64,000 nucleotides of DNA from Echinarachnius parma (lineage: Eukaryota > Echinodermata > Echinoidea > Clypeasteroida > Echinarachniidae): NCBI GenBank assembly GCA_037951105.1, contig JBAMJV010010009.1, positions 20,725 to 84,724 on the forward strand. The letters are read 5' to 3'. Made by a program: the position numbers and the translations under genes. Each line of letters opens with the position of its first letter. Position 1 is the first letter of the stretch. The notes below the pieces were generated by a model. It was not told where the DNA came from and did no database searches. It saw only the letters and a list, made by a program, of their open reading frames with translations. This document shows, one piece after another, positions 22,520 to 34,296 of this stretch.

Positions 22520-25500
22520 GGGCTACGGGATAAGGTTAAAAGAACACAAATTTGAATGGTGTAAAAGTAAAGGAAGTGACATTTCTTTGTTACAGGAAAC
22601 ATATAGTACTATAGAAGTAGAAGAACAGTGGAAAGGGGAATGGAGCGGGCCAATGTTCTTTAGTCACGGGTCAAACCACAGTAGGGGTGTTCTTATTTTA
22701 TTTTCTCCCCATTTAGATTTGAAACGGGATGCAGTACTGTTGTAATAGATGAAGAAGGGAGGTACATTTTATTTAAAGGGGAGTTACAAGGGGCTAATTT
22801 TTTGCTGGGAAATGTGTATTTCCCTACAAGAGATAAAGTACAATTACAGGTTAATTTTTTGAATAAGATAGATACAAGTATTTGTGAAATTTTTGATAAG
22901 GATTATTCAGTAATATTAGGGGGAGATTTTAACACTTTAATGGATGGGGACATGGATTATGAAGGTCCAAACATTGTAAATCAATCTAGGTTTATTGATG
23001 TATTGAAAGAATTTTTGAATAAATATGATTTAGAAGATATACGGAGGAAAAGGAATATTAATGCTCGACAGTTTACTTTTAGACAAAGGTCGCCTTTATT
23101 CCAAAGTCGTTTAGATTATTGGTTTATATCATGTAGTTTAGAAACATTAGTGAAGAAGTGTGACATGTTGGTATCGATAGCACCTGATCATTCGGGTATT
23201 AGATTGCAATTTCAAAATTTAGTAGATAAGTTTGTTTTTTGAAAATCGTATTGGAAATTTAATAATAGTTTATGTATGGAAAAACAATTTGTTGATGGGA
23301 TGAATGATAAAATACAGGAATTGAAAAATGAATTGTTACCTAGGGTTTTGAATAAACTATTTTTTGGGGATTTTTTGAAAATGAAAATGCGGGAATACGC
23401 TATGAAATACTCACGTGTAAAGGCAAAATTAAGGAAACTTGAAAGAGAGACGTTGGAAATTGAAATTAAGGATTTAGAAAATCAGTTAGTGGCAGGGTCA
23501 TCTAGGTTTATTATTGATAGTATTAAGTTGAAAAAAGATAAGTTGAATAAATTATATGATTTTTCTCGACATGGTATTAGAGTTCGTTCTAGAGCTGCAG
23601 CTTGGTTTGAAGAAGGGGAGAATAATATTCAGTATTTTGAACAATTAATGAAAGTAAATAAGAGGAAAAGTGTTATAAGAGAATTGTATAAAGAAAGTGG
23701 AGAAATTACTAGAGATAAAAATGAAATTTTAAAAAGGATAAAGACATTTTATGAGCAAATATATTCTTTGAGGAATGATAGAGATCAAAATAATGATTTA
23801 TTTTTTATTGATATTTTAAAGTTAAGTGAACAGAATAGAGAATTATGTGAAGGTAAAATGACAAAAGATGAATGTTTTAAGGTTTTGAAAGAAATGAAAT
23901 GGAATAAATCCCCTGGAAATGATGGTTTTTCAGTGGAATTTTATTATACATTTTGGCCAATATTAGGGGATTTGTTGGTAGAAGTATTGAATGAAATATA
24001 TGCAAGTGGAGAATTAACGGTATCACAAAAACAAGGGACAATTACATTGATAGAGAAAGAGGGAAAAGATGCGATGCATATTAAAAATTATAGACCCATT
24101 ACGTTGTTAAATGTAGACTATAAAATATTATCAAAGGTTTTAGCAACTAGGATGAAAAAGGTTTTAATTGAAATAATTCATTATGATCAGGTGGGATATA
24201 TAAAAGATAGGAATATTGGGGAAGCGGTTCGATTAATAGAGGATATATTATTTTATTCTAGGCATTCTTTAGAGCAAGGACAGGGTTTTTTAATTGCGGT
24301 AGAATTTGAAAAAGCTTTTGATTCTGTATCTCATCAATATTTATTGAAAGTGTTAAAATTGTTTGGTTTTGGTGATTCGTTTTGTTCTTGGGTGAAGATA
24401 TTATATAATGGTATAAGTAGTTGTATTATGAATGGGGGGTATTCCACTGGTTATTTTAATATAGAAAGGGGGGTCAGACAAGGTGATCCATTGTCACCCT
24501 ATTTGTTTTTGGTTGCAATAGAATTATTGGCACATGAAATAAGGAGGGACAAAATAATTAAAGGGATACATTTTGGGGAACATGAAATAAGACAAGTATT
24601 GTACGCAGATGATATGACATTTTTTTTGAAAGATAAAGACTCAATAAGAAGGTTGCAATATATATTTGAAGAATTTGAAAAAGTTAGTGGTCTAAAGGTG
24701 AATAAGGAAAAGACACATTTTATGTATATGGGTGAGGAAACTGGAAAACCAGATTGGCCGTTATTTGGAGAATTCGTTAGGATAGTACAAAATTTAGGTG
24801 TCAATTTTTCAGTCGATTTTAGATTAAAAGATGATTTAAATTATAAAGAAATATTAAGTAAAATAAAAAAAACTTTTAGGTTGGTGGAAACAGCGGGATT
24901 TGACTATCATGGGGAAAATGCATTTATTAAAAACGTACGCATTAACAGAAATAAATTATGTTTCATCCCTCCTTGTTGTCCCTTTATGGGTTTATATAGA
25001 AGTGGAGAAAATATCATTTGAATTTATATGGGGAGGGAAAGATCGTATAAAAAGGAAAATTATGTATCAGAATTATAATTATGGTGGAGTTAAAATGATT
25101 GATTTTGAAATATTTATTAGAACGCAGCGAATAATGTGGGTAAAACGACTTTTATATGGAGAAAGAAATTTGGGATGGAAGTTATTTTTTGATTATAGTT
25201 TAAGTTCAGTGGGAGGAAGGCTAATTTTTTATGTGATTATGAAATGAAAAAGATGAAGTTCATGTTAAAGATTCTACCCTATTACTTGGAAATGTTAAAA
25301 GCTTGGCAAGAGATTAATAATTTAAGGCATTATAATGGTTGTGTGAATCCAATTATTTTTAATAATAGGAACATATATATAAAGAATAAGACTGTATTTG
25401 ATAAAGAGTTATTAGAACGAGGGATCGTTATGTTGAATAATGTTATTGATAATGGACATGTTAAACCCGTTGCATATTTCTTGAACCAGGGTATGACAGG

Positions 25501-26245
25501 TGAGAATTTGCTTACAATAATTGATATATTTCATGCGATTCCGAGGGATTGGAAAAATGAGTTAGGTTTGATACATTTTTGTGAAGTAGACTTAATTAAT
25601 TATAATATAAACTTACATATTTTGGAGAAAACATTAAGCTTTAAGGATGTACCATCAAGAAAAATATATGAGTATTTTATTCGAGAACTGCAAAAGTCAT
25701 ATGATTTGCAAATAAGGGATGGACAAAATAATTATAATTATACAGATAAAGAAATAAGTGAATGTTTTTTTAGACCACGAATAACATTAATGATAGGAAG
25801 GCAGAGAGAGTTTCAATTTAAGTTACTGCATGGGGAAATTTATACTAAAGAACATTTATTTAGATTTGGATTTGTTGAAGATAATTTATGTTCGTATTGT
25901 AAACAGGAAAGGGAAATATATTCACATATATTTGTGTCTTGTTTAAACGTAAAATTGATATGGCAAGCTTTGATACAACGCTATGAGTTAGACGAATTAA
26001 AGGACTTCAATTGGCGAGATATATTTGTTGGACTGTCGGGTAATTCAAATAGAATAAAAGTTTGTAATACTATAATTTGTATGGTGAAATATATTTTATT
26101 TGTATTTAGAAAAGAGGGTGTTCTCCCAACTATTGATAAAATACTTACACTTTTATTAGATTATAAGGATCAAGAAGAGAAAATAGCAATTAAAATTGGG
26201 AAATTAGGGCTACACTTACAAAAATGGGAAACAGTTAAATTATAA
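22520..26245 (+). pseudogene. L1/Tx1-type LINE ORF2 (endonuclease, reverse transcriptase, zinc knuckle), broken
   Basis: Endonuclease blocks: ISLLQETYS, RGVLILFS, GNVYFPTRDK, GGDFNTLMD, SRLDYWFIS and APDHSGIRL. Reverse transcriptase blocks: SPGNDGFSVEFYYTFW, NYRPITLLNVDYKILSKVLA, QVGYIKDRNI, AVEFEKAFDSV, GVRQGDPLSPYLF and the catalytic YADDMTFF. C-terminal knuckle: CSYCKQEREIYSHIFVSC. These are hallmarks of the L1 clade, closer to the Tx1 type than to vertebrate L1. Breaks: frameshifts near 22725-22745, 24895 and 25240, and an in-frame TGA at 23240-23242. ORF1 is absent. Not active. Confidence 0.9.
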
Positions 26246-26718
26246 TAAGATTTAATTTGTAAGGTAGAATAGAATAAAATGTTGATACATGATATTTCTC
26301 CCGTGAGCTTGTCACATTAAAAAGTATTGATAATTATGTATTTGTAAATTTTGTATTTAAAAAAAAAAGGAATCTGAGCAGATTACCGACCAGGTGTGAG
26401 CGAGTGAGTAGCGGGGGTGGGGGCGGGGGGGGGGGGGGGGGGGAGGGGGTAGAGGGTGTTTTTTTTTTTTTTTTTTTTTTTTTTTCTTTTTATCATAGCT
26501 TAAAAACCTCCAATTATTATTATTCGATTGCAGTTCAGAAGTATGTGATGAAAGAGTTGTAATTGTTTATGTAAGGTAATTATTAATACTTTATCTCATT
26601 ATAATTGTAATTTGTATTCTCTGTTCAAGATGTTCAAATTGGACATATTTTGTTTATATATATTCTACTGTAAATGTACATGTTCATTTTGGAGGAATAA
26701 AAAATCATTAAAAAAAAA
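26246..26718 (+). other. LINE 3' untranslated region with G-rich tract
   Basis: Runs of G at 26412-26443 (over 25 G with single interruptions) are followed by about 25 T at 26458-26485. G-rich tracts in 3' untranslated regions are known for mammalian L1. Whether this one plays the same role is inference. Confidence 0.6.
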
Positions 26719-26768
26719 GTGTATGTGTGTGCGTGTGTGCGTGTGTGTGTTTGCGCGCACGCGCGCGT

Positions 26769-26828
<60 letters not shown>
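26719..26828. repeat. (GT)n microsatellite
   Basis: The array starts exactly after the LINE poly(A) and includes GCGCGCACGCGCGC, a Z-DNA-prone stretch. Confidence 0.9.
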
Positions 26829-26829
<1 letters not shown>

Positions 26830-26883
26830 CGTTTTCAGCCCGCGAAACACTACACGATTCGATCCGATTCGCCAAACAATAAA

Positions 26884-28315
26884 TAAACCCCTCAAAAAAA
26901 GTTCGGAAACTCAAGTTTCATCGATCATATCTCTCGTATTTTTGAATAAGAATACTCGAAATCGGTGTCACAATAAAGCCTCATTATATACCTTTCAAAC
27001 GATGCATTATGTGTAGTGATTATGCAATTGGGGCGAATGCAGTAGCCCAGAGAATAGGGGGAGGCAGGAAGTGAAATCTCGCAAAATGGCCCCAATGCAT
27101 TCAATTTACGAGTGCAAGACTGTGTTGACCAGTTTTCTAAAGGTTAACAATCTATTGAATGCTGCCACCCTTTCCATTCATCAAAATTTTTGAATTTGAT
27201 ACCATTTTAATGGAAATTATCTCTTCCTTACGATGGCATATTAATCGTAAGGATTATGCAAATGGGGTGTGTGCAGCGAACCGGAATATGGAGAAGGGTC
27301 GAGTGTGAAATCAGACAAAAAGATATGGAGTTGACAAAAAATCAGAGCGTTGCATTTTGTTCGAGCTTTTGGGAGGATTTTTTAGCATTTCAAATAAAAT
27401 ATTCATGATTTAAATTGATATCAACGGAAAGCCCAACAACTCTTCTGTTTGAAAATGTGACATTTATAATGATTTTTGTAAAGGGCGGCTGCAGGGAGAT
27501 GAATGTGGGGGATCCTCAAAAGTGACCCATTTCAAAACGCTCTGATTTGGTGTCGGTATCTGTATACCATTGTGTAGAGGATGTAATGCGACTTGAATGA
27601 GTTGGCCATGAATGAGAGGAATTCAATTGAAAACGCATGAATAGTGCCTTGAAATCAGAGCGTTTCAAAATGGGTCACTTTTGAGGCTCCCTCCCATTCA
27701 TCTCCCTGCAGCCGCCCTTTACAAAAATCATTATAAATTTCACATTTTCATACAGAAGAGTTGTTGGGCTTTCCGTTGATATCATATTTGATCATGAATA
27801 TTTTATTTGAAATGCTAAAAAATCCTCCCAAAAGCTCGAAAAAAATGCAACGCTCTGATTTTTTGTCAACTCCATATTTTTTTGTCTGATTTCACACTCG
27901 ACCCATCTCCATATTCCGGTTCGCTGCACACACTCCATTTGCATAATCCTTACGATTAATATGCCATCGTAATGAAGAGATAATTTCCATTAAAATGGTA
28001 TCCAATTCAACAATTTTGATGAATGGAAAGGGTGGCAGTATTCAATAGAATGTTAACCTTTAGAAAACTGATCAACACAGTCATGCACTCGTAAATTGAA
28101 TGCATTGGGGCCATTTTGCGAGATTTCACTTCCTGCCTCCCCCTATTCTCTGGGCTACTGCAATCGCCCCAATTGCATAATCACTACACATAATGCACCG
28201 TTTGAAAGGTATATAATGAGGGTGTATTGTGACACCGATTTCGAGTATTCTTATTAAAAAATACGAGAGATATGATCGATCAAACTTGAGTTTCCGAACT
28301 TTTTTTGAGGGGTTT
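26884..28315. mobile_element. Fold-back element with 665 bp arms, Tc1/mariner-like target
   Basis: The left arm (26884-27548) is repeated inverted at 27652-28315 around a spacer of about 103 bp. The outer ends are AACCCCTCAAAAAAAGTTCG, flanked by TA on both sides, which fits a Tc1/mariner-type TA duplication. Arms are highly but not perfectly matched (e.g. AACCGGAATATGGAG with AGG/TGG-type differences). No transposase was found. Transcripts would form a long hairpin. Confidence 0.75.
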
Positions 28316-28325
28316 AGTAAAGGAT

Positions 28326-28562
28326 CAGGGCCCATTTTCATGAAAGCCCGCTAGCCTAGTTCCTTGCCTAGTTCATTGGCGTGGCTACGAATTAAAATAT
28401 GTAATTTGCTAACTAGGGTTAACTTAGAGGGTACCTACAGTTTACCCAGCTAACCCTAGTTGGGGACTAGTAAAAAAAAAATTCTCAAGTAACTGCGCAT
28501 TTAAACAACATTTAGCAAGGAACTTTTTAATAGCTAGCGGAGTTTCATGAATATGGGGCCTG
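28326..28562. mobile_element. Short MITE with 30 bp inverted ends
   Basis: The left end CAGGGCCCATTTTCATGAAA and the right end (complement CAGGCCCCATATTCATGAAA) continue into GCTAGC on both sides. A CAG...CTG terminus suggests a hAT-like origin. No clear target duplication was seen. The interior has GTTAACTTAGAGGGTACC-type short palindromes. Confidence 0.6.
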
Positions 28563-29766
28563 AACTATATCAATTATAATGCTTGCTTTAGACACCCATG
28601 CCTCGTGTAATGCAGTAGGAAGTGGTGGGCTTAATGGCGTGGCCCCACTGCATCGTTTCTCATTCCGTTTCATTTCTGATCAAAATGTGGCGAAACGGTC
28701 AATATCTAGCACATGTTTATGTTTCATGACGTTTTGTTTCCCACGAAATCGAGCCAAATTACAAGTATACAACTCCATTCCGAAATTTATCCGCATTATT
28801 TCGTTTCCTGCTAGTACCTTCCGTATGTCGAGCAGATCGGAAACGGAAGTAGAAACGGTGCATTGGGACCAGGCCATAACATACAACTGAATAACGTTGT
28901 GGTGTGATAAGATTATCCGTTGCGTCTGCCCTTCAGCAATACACAATTGCAGCTCTCTACACGGGTGTATAAATGAGGACCTGTAAGGATGGGAACGTCC
29001 AATCAGGCGACTTGCTGGAATACTCCCCAGGGAGTGGACAATGCGTAAATCAGTAAACAGAGGGGAAAAGTGGTTGTTTGTTGTCAAGTCAAATATGACC
29101 GAAATACAATTTTGAACCACCCGAACAAGTTGGATCGATTCATACTATTGGTACAACCATCAGTGACAATGAAGCTTGGTTGTTTGGCATAGGTTGTGAC
29201 GCAGCGAGCGCTTTGAGTCTTCTGTGATGAAGTTCAAGTAAGTGTACTATTATTATAATTAAAGTGGAATCGATGGCTGAAATAAGAGATATATTATTAC
29301 TTCCGATGCACTATAGATGGAATCTCATTAAATTGAACAGTCTGAATCGGAGTTTCAAAAGGTAGCTTTATTTGACGTCAAATTCGACTTCTGGTGCATT
29401 TCGAAATACGGGGTGTAATTAAACCAATCAGAAGACTGATTACTATCATGTTATGATGAGTAGCGTAGCAAGTCTTAATTTTGTGGGGATGGGAGTGTTG
29501 GGGGCACACACACATTATTAAGGGCACACCTTATGTTTGTCTTTATTTTATCGAAAATGTCCCCTCACATTTTTTTGAAATTGTGGTTTATAATTGTTGG
29601 GAGGGGGAGGGGGCTTCACGTGCCCCATGTACCCTCCATAGCTTCGTAACCAGTCATGATCATCTGGATGAGTGTTAGATGGTACGCAACCTTTCTTTGC
29701 ACCATCCCATAATGTTAAACTACTTCGGCGGCACGATGTTCGCGATAAATTTTGTTAAACCATCCG
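28563..29766. other. Intergenic stretch with a dispersed repeat fragment
   Basis: An open frame on the minus strand (28680-29120, 146 residues) has no recognisable domain and is probably chance. The segment 28917-28990, on the minus strand TATACACCCGTGTAGAGAGC then GCTGAAGGGCAGACGCAACG, resembles a motif seen in many animal dispersed repeats. Low-complexity G-rich sequence lies near 29600. No exon is recognised. Confidence 0.4.
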
Positions 29767-30262
29767 AATTATGTATCAACTTATACTAACCGCGATTCTG
29801 TACCCGAACATTTGAGCAAGTTGTGACAGATAAGCGAGTGATAGCGGCTACTCTTCGTTAGCGTTGGATGTCGCGTAATTGGTATCCTTATTAATAGTAA
29901 GTCCCGATACTTAAACCATAAATTTAAGCATTCATTTGAGAGAGAAAAGCGATATCAATTCTTGTTCGCTTTTGCGAACTAAAAAACTCATGATGAGTAT
30001 TGAACATTAATGCTGGAACCTAAATGTTGAACTTGATTGAAAAGTAGAGATAAGCGGTCATTTGTGGTGAATCTTTAAGATACTTTGAAGGTCTATAGAC
30101 TTGTGGGTATATTTTGACTTGTATCCATAATATGAGAGTTGTATTCCACCTGTAGGTGCAACTTTTGAGACGGCGATTAATACTTATCCCGTTGACCTGT
30201 TGACTGCGGGATTATACATGTGTATCGCGGACCCACGCGTTAACCAAGCTAACTCGTTCTGA

Positions 30263-30374
30263 ATGTCAACATATTTGGGATACAACGACTTAATAAGGAT
30301 GGGTACTGCGGTTGCAGGGCTCCTTTCGGCGTTCATCTTGCTATTGCTTCATGATGTCGCTCACGCTCAATATG
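30263..30374 (+). CDS. First coding exon: signal peptide (copy 1)
   Basis: The start ATG follows an in-frame stop (TGA at 30260-30262), which supports it as the true initiator. Thirty-seven codons encode MSTYLGYNDLIRMG, then a hydrophobic core TAVAGLLSAFILLLL, then a likely signal peptidase region HDVAHAQY. The exon ends at TATG with a good donor, GTAAGA, in phase 1. All later exons of the discoidin/EGF gene that begin a module also start in phase 1, and strand agrees, so it is the best candidate for that gene's first exon. The link across about 11 kb is inference. Upstream untranslated sequence is not delimited. Confidence 0.6.
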
Positions 30375-30424
30375 GTAAGATTACCAGTATCCTGCTCTCT
30401 ACAATAATGAAAGGATTAGTTTTA

Positions 30425-30668
30425 AAAGGCGCTATATCCACTTTCCAAAAGATATAGCGCAAAAAGAGTTATTTCCAAAAGAGTTAATGAAATCAATACA
30501 TTAAATAGCTATGTATCAATTCAGATATCCGAAATTTAGGATAAATTACACAATCATAATCAAAATATGGAACAATCAATTTTCATAGGCAAGTGTACAA
30601 AGTTGGACAAAGAAACAAATTTGTTCTAATGTTGAAAATGTGGATTCAACACCTTTTGGAATTAAGCT
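30425..30668. repeat. Short inverted-end repeat, 'GGCGCTATATCCAC' family
   Basis: It begins AAGGCGCTATATCCAC and ends GTGGATTCAACACCTTTTGG, with the AAGTGTACAAAGTTGGA block inside. Related sequence lies at about 49090-49297 inside another MITE (AAGGCGCTATATCCACTTTT to GTGGATTTAGCGCCTTTTGG). The second tandem unit has the same copy at 33144-33387. Confidence 0.5.
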
Positions 30669-30774
30669 CTGCAATTATTGGACAGTTCCGTATTATTAAA
30701 CAAGTGGCAAATAGCCTTGCGAATATCAACATTTGAAATTCGACGAAAATGATACGAACTTGACGATTACTTAA

Positions 30775-31196
30775 AGGGGACCACCAGGCAAAGAACAACA
30801 CATTATTATATGTTTTAGTACCGTTTTGTGATAACAAATAGATACCCAACATTTTGCAAAGGGTTGTGTAATTCATAAACAAAGCAATTAATTTCCACCA
30901 CTTACGGAACCACTGCTATTTCCTGGTTCCATACGGGCCAACCATTTGCGAGTGCGCCAATGCTATTCACGCGCACGTTTGTAAACAATAGTTCGCTCTG
31001 CACACGTTGCAATTTACTGCACACATAGCAGTCTGCGTAATTCAGACCGCATGAACGCATGCTTTAAAATGGTGATGAGTTTCCAATTATATATTTTTTT
31101 TCTGGAAACATATTTTTGTGAACTTGTTGATGGAATCGAATACTAAAGATGTTACCTTTCTTTAATAAGAATATTATTTTTGAGTGGTGGTACCCT
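30775..31196. repeat. TTAA MITE, 'GGGGACCACCA' family
   Basis: Flanked by TTAA (30771-30774 and 31197-31200); ends AGGGGACCACCAGG and GTGGTGGTACCCT. Its interior block CCACTTACGGAACCA recurs at 41943 in a truncated copy. It is also present at 33494-33915 in unit 2. Confidence 0.65.
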
Positions 31197-31336
31197 TTAA
31201 AGATATACTTGAGTAATGGTCGAGCCTGTAGATTTGCAAATAAAAACACTGTACGGCCTTGAATACGAGAAAATATTGCTTAAATACCAGATTGAAAGGT
31301 CAAAGTTTCGTTTTTCGTACTTAATATCAGTCGAAA

Positions 31337-31577
31337 ATGAAAATAAATTTCAAGATGAATGAACATACCAGGGCAGCGAGAGGACCTCTGCCGTTCAGAC
31401 AATTCTTAGCCAGGCTGTCCCCGATCGATTTTGCTAGCACACTGTCTCGAATAGCTGCAGCTGCGGCCGGTGCTAAACATCGTCTGACCCAGTTGACGAG
31501 GACGAAATATTTTTTTTAATCAGAATTGTACACGAATGTGAACACTTGGAGGGAAGAGATTTGTATTCCGATGTCAC
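31337..31577 (+). pseudogene. Possible exon, unit 1: frame interrupted
   Basis: This is the equivalent of 34056-34296. The same ATG and GC-richer coding-like stretch (RAARGPLPFRQFLARLSP, then AAAAAGAKHRL) is present, but a T in place of A makes a TAA (after KYFF) where unit 2 reads Lys. The donor CAC|GTAAGT is retained. If this is a real exon, the unit 1 copy is not translatable. Confidence 0.25.
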
Positions 31578-32165
31578 GTAAGTTTACTTTCGCATGGATT
31601 CAAATCCAAGCGAACACCTCATAACTAGAATTTCAGACAGAACCAATATTCAAGTACACGTTTAACTTAAATCAATTTACATTTTGTTGCGAATCTTTTG
31701 CGAATGTTATGAATGTTATGAATTCTGGTCGATTGAGCGTGGGATAGTGTGCCTGTGAAATTAGCTGCCTACGTGATATAAGAAGTTTTTTTTTTTTTTT
31801 TAACGGGCTTAACACGTGACTATGATTTCTATTCTTAGTAATCGTATATTTGAGATCAGCTTATTATTTACTTGTCTGTAGGTATGAGCCTGCAGTGCTG
31901 ATGATGATAATATCGCCACTTCATTCTTGATATTTTAAATTACCAAGATAATTTATTTTAAATACTTATGTGACATAAAACAAATTGAAATTCAAGATGT
32001 ATTTCATCATTGAATACATTATACATCGTAAAAAGGTATGTAAAGAGAGGCAAGGTCTCAAACAACTTTCTCCTTATTACTTGACGTCGTCATTCTGAAC
32101 ATGTCGCAAGCTGTGAGATAATTAGCTGAACATTGCTACTCAAAAGATAGCTTGCTGATGATGTA
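31578..32165. other. Non-coding part of tandem unit 1
   Basis: AT-rich sequence with a T-run near 31786. No gene signal. The same sequence is at 34297-34880 and 35976 onward in unit 2. Confidence 0.4.
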
Positions 32166-32485
32166 TGTTTATATTTTGGCTTTACTTATTTGATTTCTCC
32201 TTGTTGTTGTATTCGTCTTTATTGGCCATAAAGCATTCATATACATCGAAATATACAATACATAGAACGTAATAAGCACAATAAAGATGGAAAATCTACA
32301 TTATACGTATAACATGAATTAAATATATAATATAGCAGGTATAGTAAGTTTAGAGCGACCAGGTCCTTGGCATGGAAAGTATAAAATAATAAATGCCTAT
32401 GGCAGGGCTCGGAAATAAAGGATGTAGGTAGGAGAAGGAAAAGTAGCAACAGAAAGCGGGGAAAATGACGGAAGAAGGAAAACAA
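32166..32485 (-). mobile_element. 3' tail fragment of a minus-strand LINE
   Basis: On the minus strand it ends with GAATGCTTTATGGCCAATAA AGACG, an AATAAA-type end. It is cut at the tandem junction (32485). The longer version lies at about 35,990-36,800 and leads into the LINE protein pieces at 37606-38998. Confidence 0.5.
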
Positions 32486-32981
32486 AATTATGTATCAACT
32501 TATACTAACCGCGATTCTGTACCCGAACATTTGAGCAAGTTGTGACAGATAAGCGAGTGATAGCGGCTACTCTTCGTTAGCGTTGGATGTCGCGTAATTG
32601 GTATCCTTATTAATAGTAAGTCCCGATACTTAAACCATAAATTTAAGCATTCATTTGAGAGAGAAAAGCGATATCAATTCTTGTTCGCTTTTGCGAACTA
32701 AAAAACTCATGATGAGTATTGAACATTAATGCTGGAACCTAAATGTTGAACTTGATTGAAAAGTAGAGATAAGCGGTCATTTGTGGTGAATCTTTAAGAT
32801 ACTTTGAAGGTCTATAGACTTGTGGGTATATTTTGACTTGTATCCATAATATGAGAGTTGTATTCCACCTGTAGGTGCAACTTTTGAGACGGCGATTAAT
32901 ACTTATCCCGTTGACCTGTTGACTGCGGGATTATACATGTGTATCGCGGACCCACGCGTTAACCAAGCTAACTCGTTCTGA

Positions 32982-33093
32982 ATGTCAACATATTTGGGAT
33001 ACAACGACTTAATAAGGATGGGTACTGCGGTTGCAGGGCTCCTTTCGGCGTTCATCTTGCTATTGCTTCATGATGTCGCTCACGCTCAATATG
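32982..33093 (+). CDS. First coding exon: signal peptide (copy 2)
   Basis: Identical in sequence to the exon at 30263 over its full 37 codons, with the same upstream stop and the same phase 1 donor. Being nearer to the discoidin exons, it could be an alternative first exon with its own promoter. It could also be an assembly duplicate of one allele. No sequence difference distinguishes the two exons. Confidence 0.55.
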
Positions 33094-34055
33094 GTAAGAT
33101 TACCAGTATCCTGCTCTCTACAATAATGAAAGGATTAGTTTTAAAAGGCGCTATATCCACTTTCCAAAAGATATAGCGCAAAAAGAGTTATTTCCAAAAG
33201 AGTTAATGAAATCAATACATTAAATAGCTATGTATCAATTCAGATATCCGAAATTTAGGATAAATTACACAATCATAATCAAAATATGGAACAATCAATT
33301 TTCATAGGCAAGTGTACAAAGTTGGACAAAGAAACAAATTTGTTCTAATGTTGAAAATGTGGATTCAACACCTTTTGGAATTAAGCTCTGCAATTATTGG
33401 ACAGTTCCGTATTATTAAACAAGTGGCAAATAGCCTTGCGAATATCAACATTTGAAATTCGACGAAAATGATACGAACTTGACGATTACTTAAAGGGGAC
33501 CACCAGGCAAAGAACAACACATTATTATATGTTTTAGTACCGTTTTGTGATAACAAATAGATACCCAACATTTTGCAAAGGGTTGTGTAATTCATAAACA
33601 AAGCAATTAATTTCCACCACTTACGGAACCACTGCTATTTCCTGGTTCCATACGGGCCAACCATTTGCGAGTGCGCCAATGCTATTCACGCGCACGTTTG
33701 TAAACAATAGTTCGCTCTGCACACGTTGCAATTTACTGCACACATAGCAGTCTGCGTAATTCAGACCGCATGAACGCATGCTTTAAAATGGTGATGAGTT
33801 TCCAATTATATATTTTTTTTCTGGAAACATATTTTTGTGAACTTGTTGATGGAATCGAATACTAAAGATGTTACCTTTCTTTAATAAGAATATTATTTTT
33901 GAGTGGTGGTACCCTTTAAAGATATACTTGAGTAATGGTCGAGCCTGTAGATTTGCAAATAAAAACACTGTACGGCCTTGAATACGAGAAAATATTGCTT
34001 AAATACCAGATTGAAAGGTCAAAGTTTCGTTTTTCGTACTTAATATCAGTCGAAA

Positions 34056-34296
34056 ATGAAAATAAATTTCAAGATGAATGAACATACCAGGGCAGCGAGA
34101 GGACCTCTGCCGTTCAGACAATTCTTAGCCAGGCTGTCCCCGATCGATTTTGCTAGCACACTGTCTCGAATAGCTGCAGCTGCGGCCGGTGCTAAACATC
34201 GTCTGACCCAGTCGACGAGGACGAAATATTTTTTTAAATCAGAATTGTACACGAATGTGAACACTTGGAGGGAAGAGATTTGTATTCCGATGTCAC
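34056..34296 (+). CDS. Possible hypothetical exon, unit 2
   Basis: An open frame of 80 codons starts at an ATG 9 nt after a possible acceptor (TTAATATCAG) and ends at a strong donor, CAC|GTAAGT, in phase 1. The middle is richer in GC than its surroundings (PLPFRQFLARLSP, STLSRIAAAAAGAKHR), which suggests coding use. No domain is recognised and there is no signal peptide. The acceptor phase (0) does not fit the signal-peptide exon, so it may be an alternative first exon or chance. Confidence 0.3.

Larger units (their letters stand above)
22516..26718 (+). mobile_element. L1/Tx1-type LINE, 5'-truncated
   Basis: It begins abruptly inside the endonuclease domain (GLRDKVKRTQ then DISLLQETYS), directly at the right end of the DNA transposon. 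It runs through the protein stop at 26243-26245 and a 3' untranslated region with a G-rich tract (26412-26443) and a T-run, and ends in TTTGGAGGAATAAAAAATCA plus TTAAAAAAAAA at 26718. A GT array follows immediately. Confidence 0.75.
29767..32485 (+). repeat. Tandem duplication, unit 1 (2719 bp)
   Basis: It is directly followed by a second, nearly identical unit (32486-36307). Equivalent positions are 2719 bp apart over the whole unit until the insertion at 34881. By eye there are only a handful of base differences. The unit includes a signal-peptide exon, MITEs, and a LINE 3' tail at its right edge. Confidence 0.9.

Noticed and set aside
26612-27016. Open frames of up to 134 codons across the GT array (also at 5357, 26665, 26708, 39873, 39893)
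   Set aside because: They consist mainly of Cys-Val or His-Thr runs from the (GT)n repeat and have no domain; they are repeat artefacts.
28680-29120. 146-codon minus-strand frame
   Set aside because: No recognised motif, no signal of splice sites, and the middle overlaps a dispersed-repeat motif.
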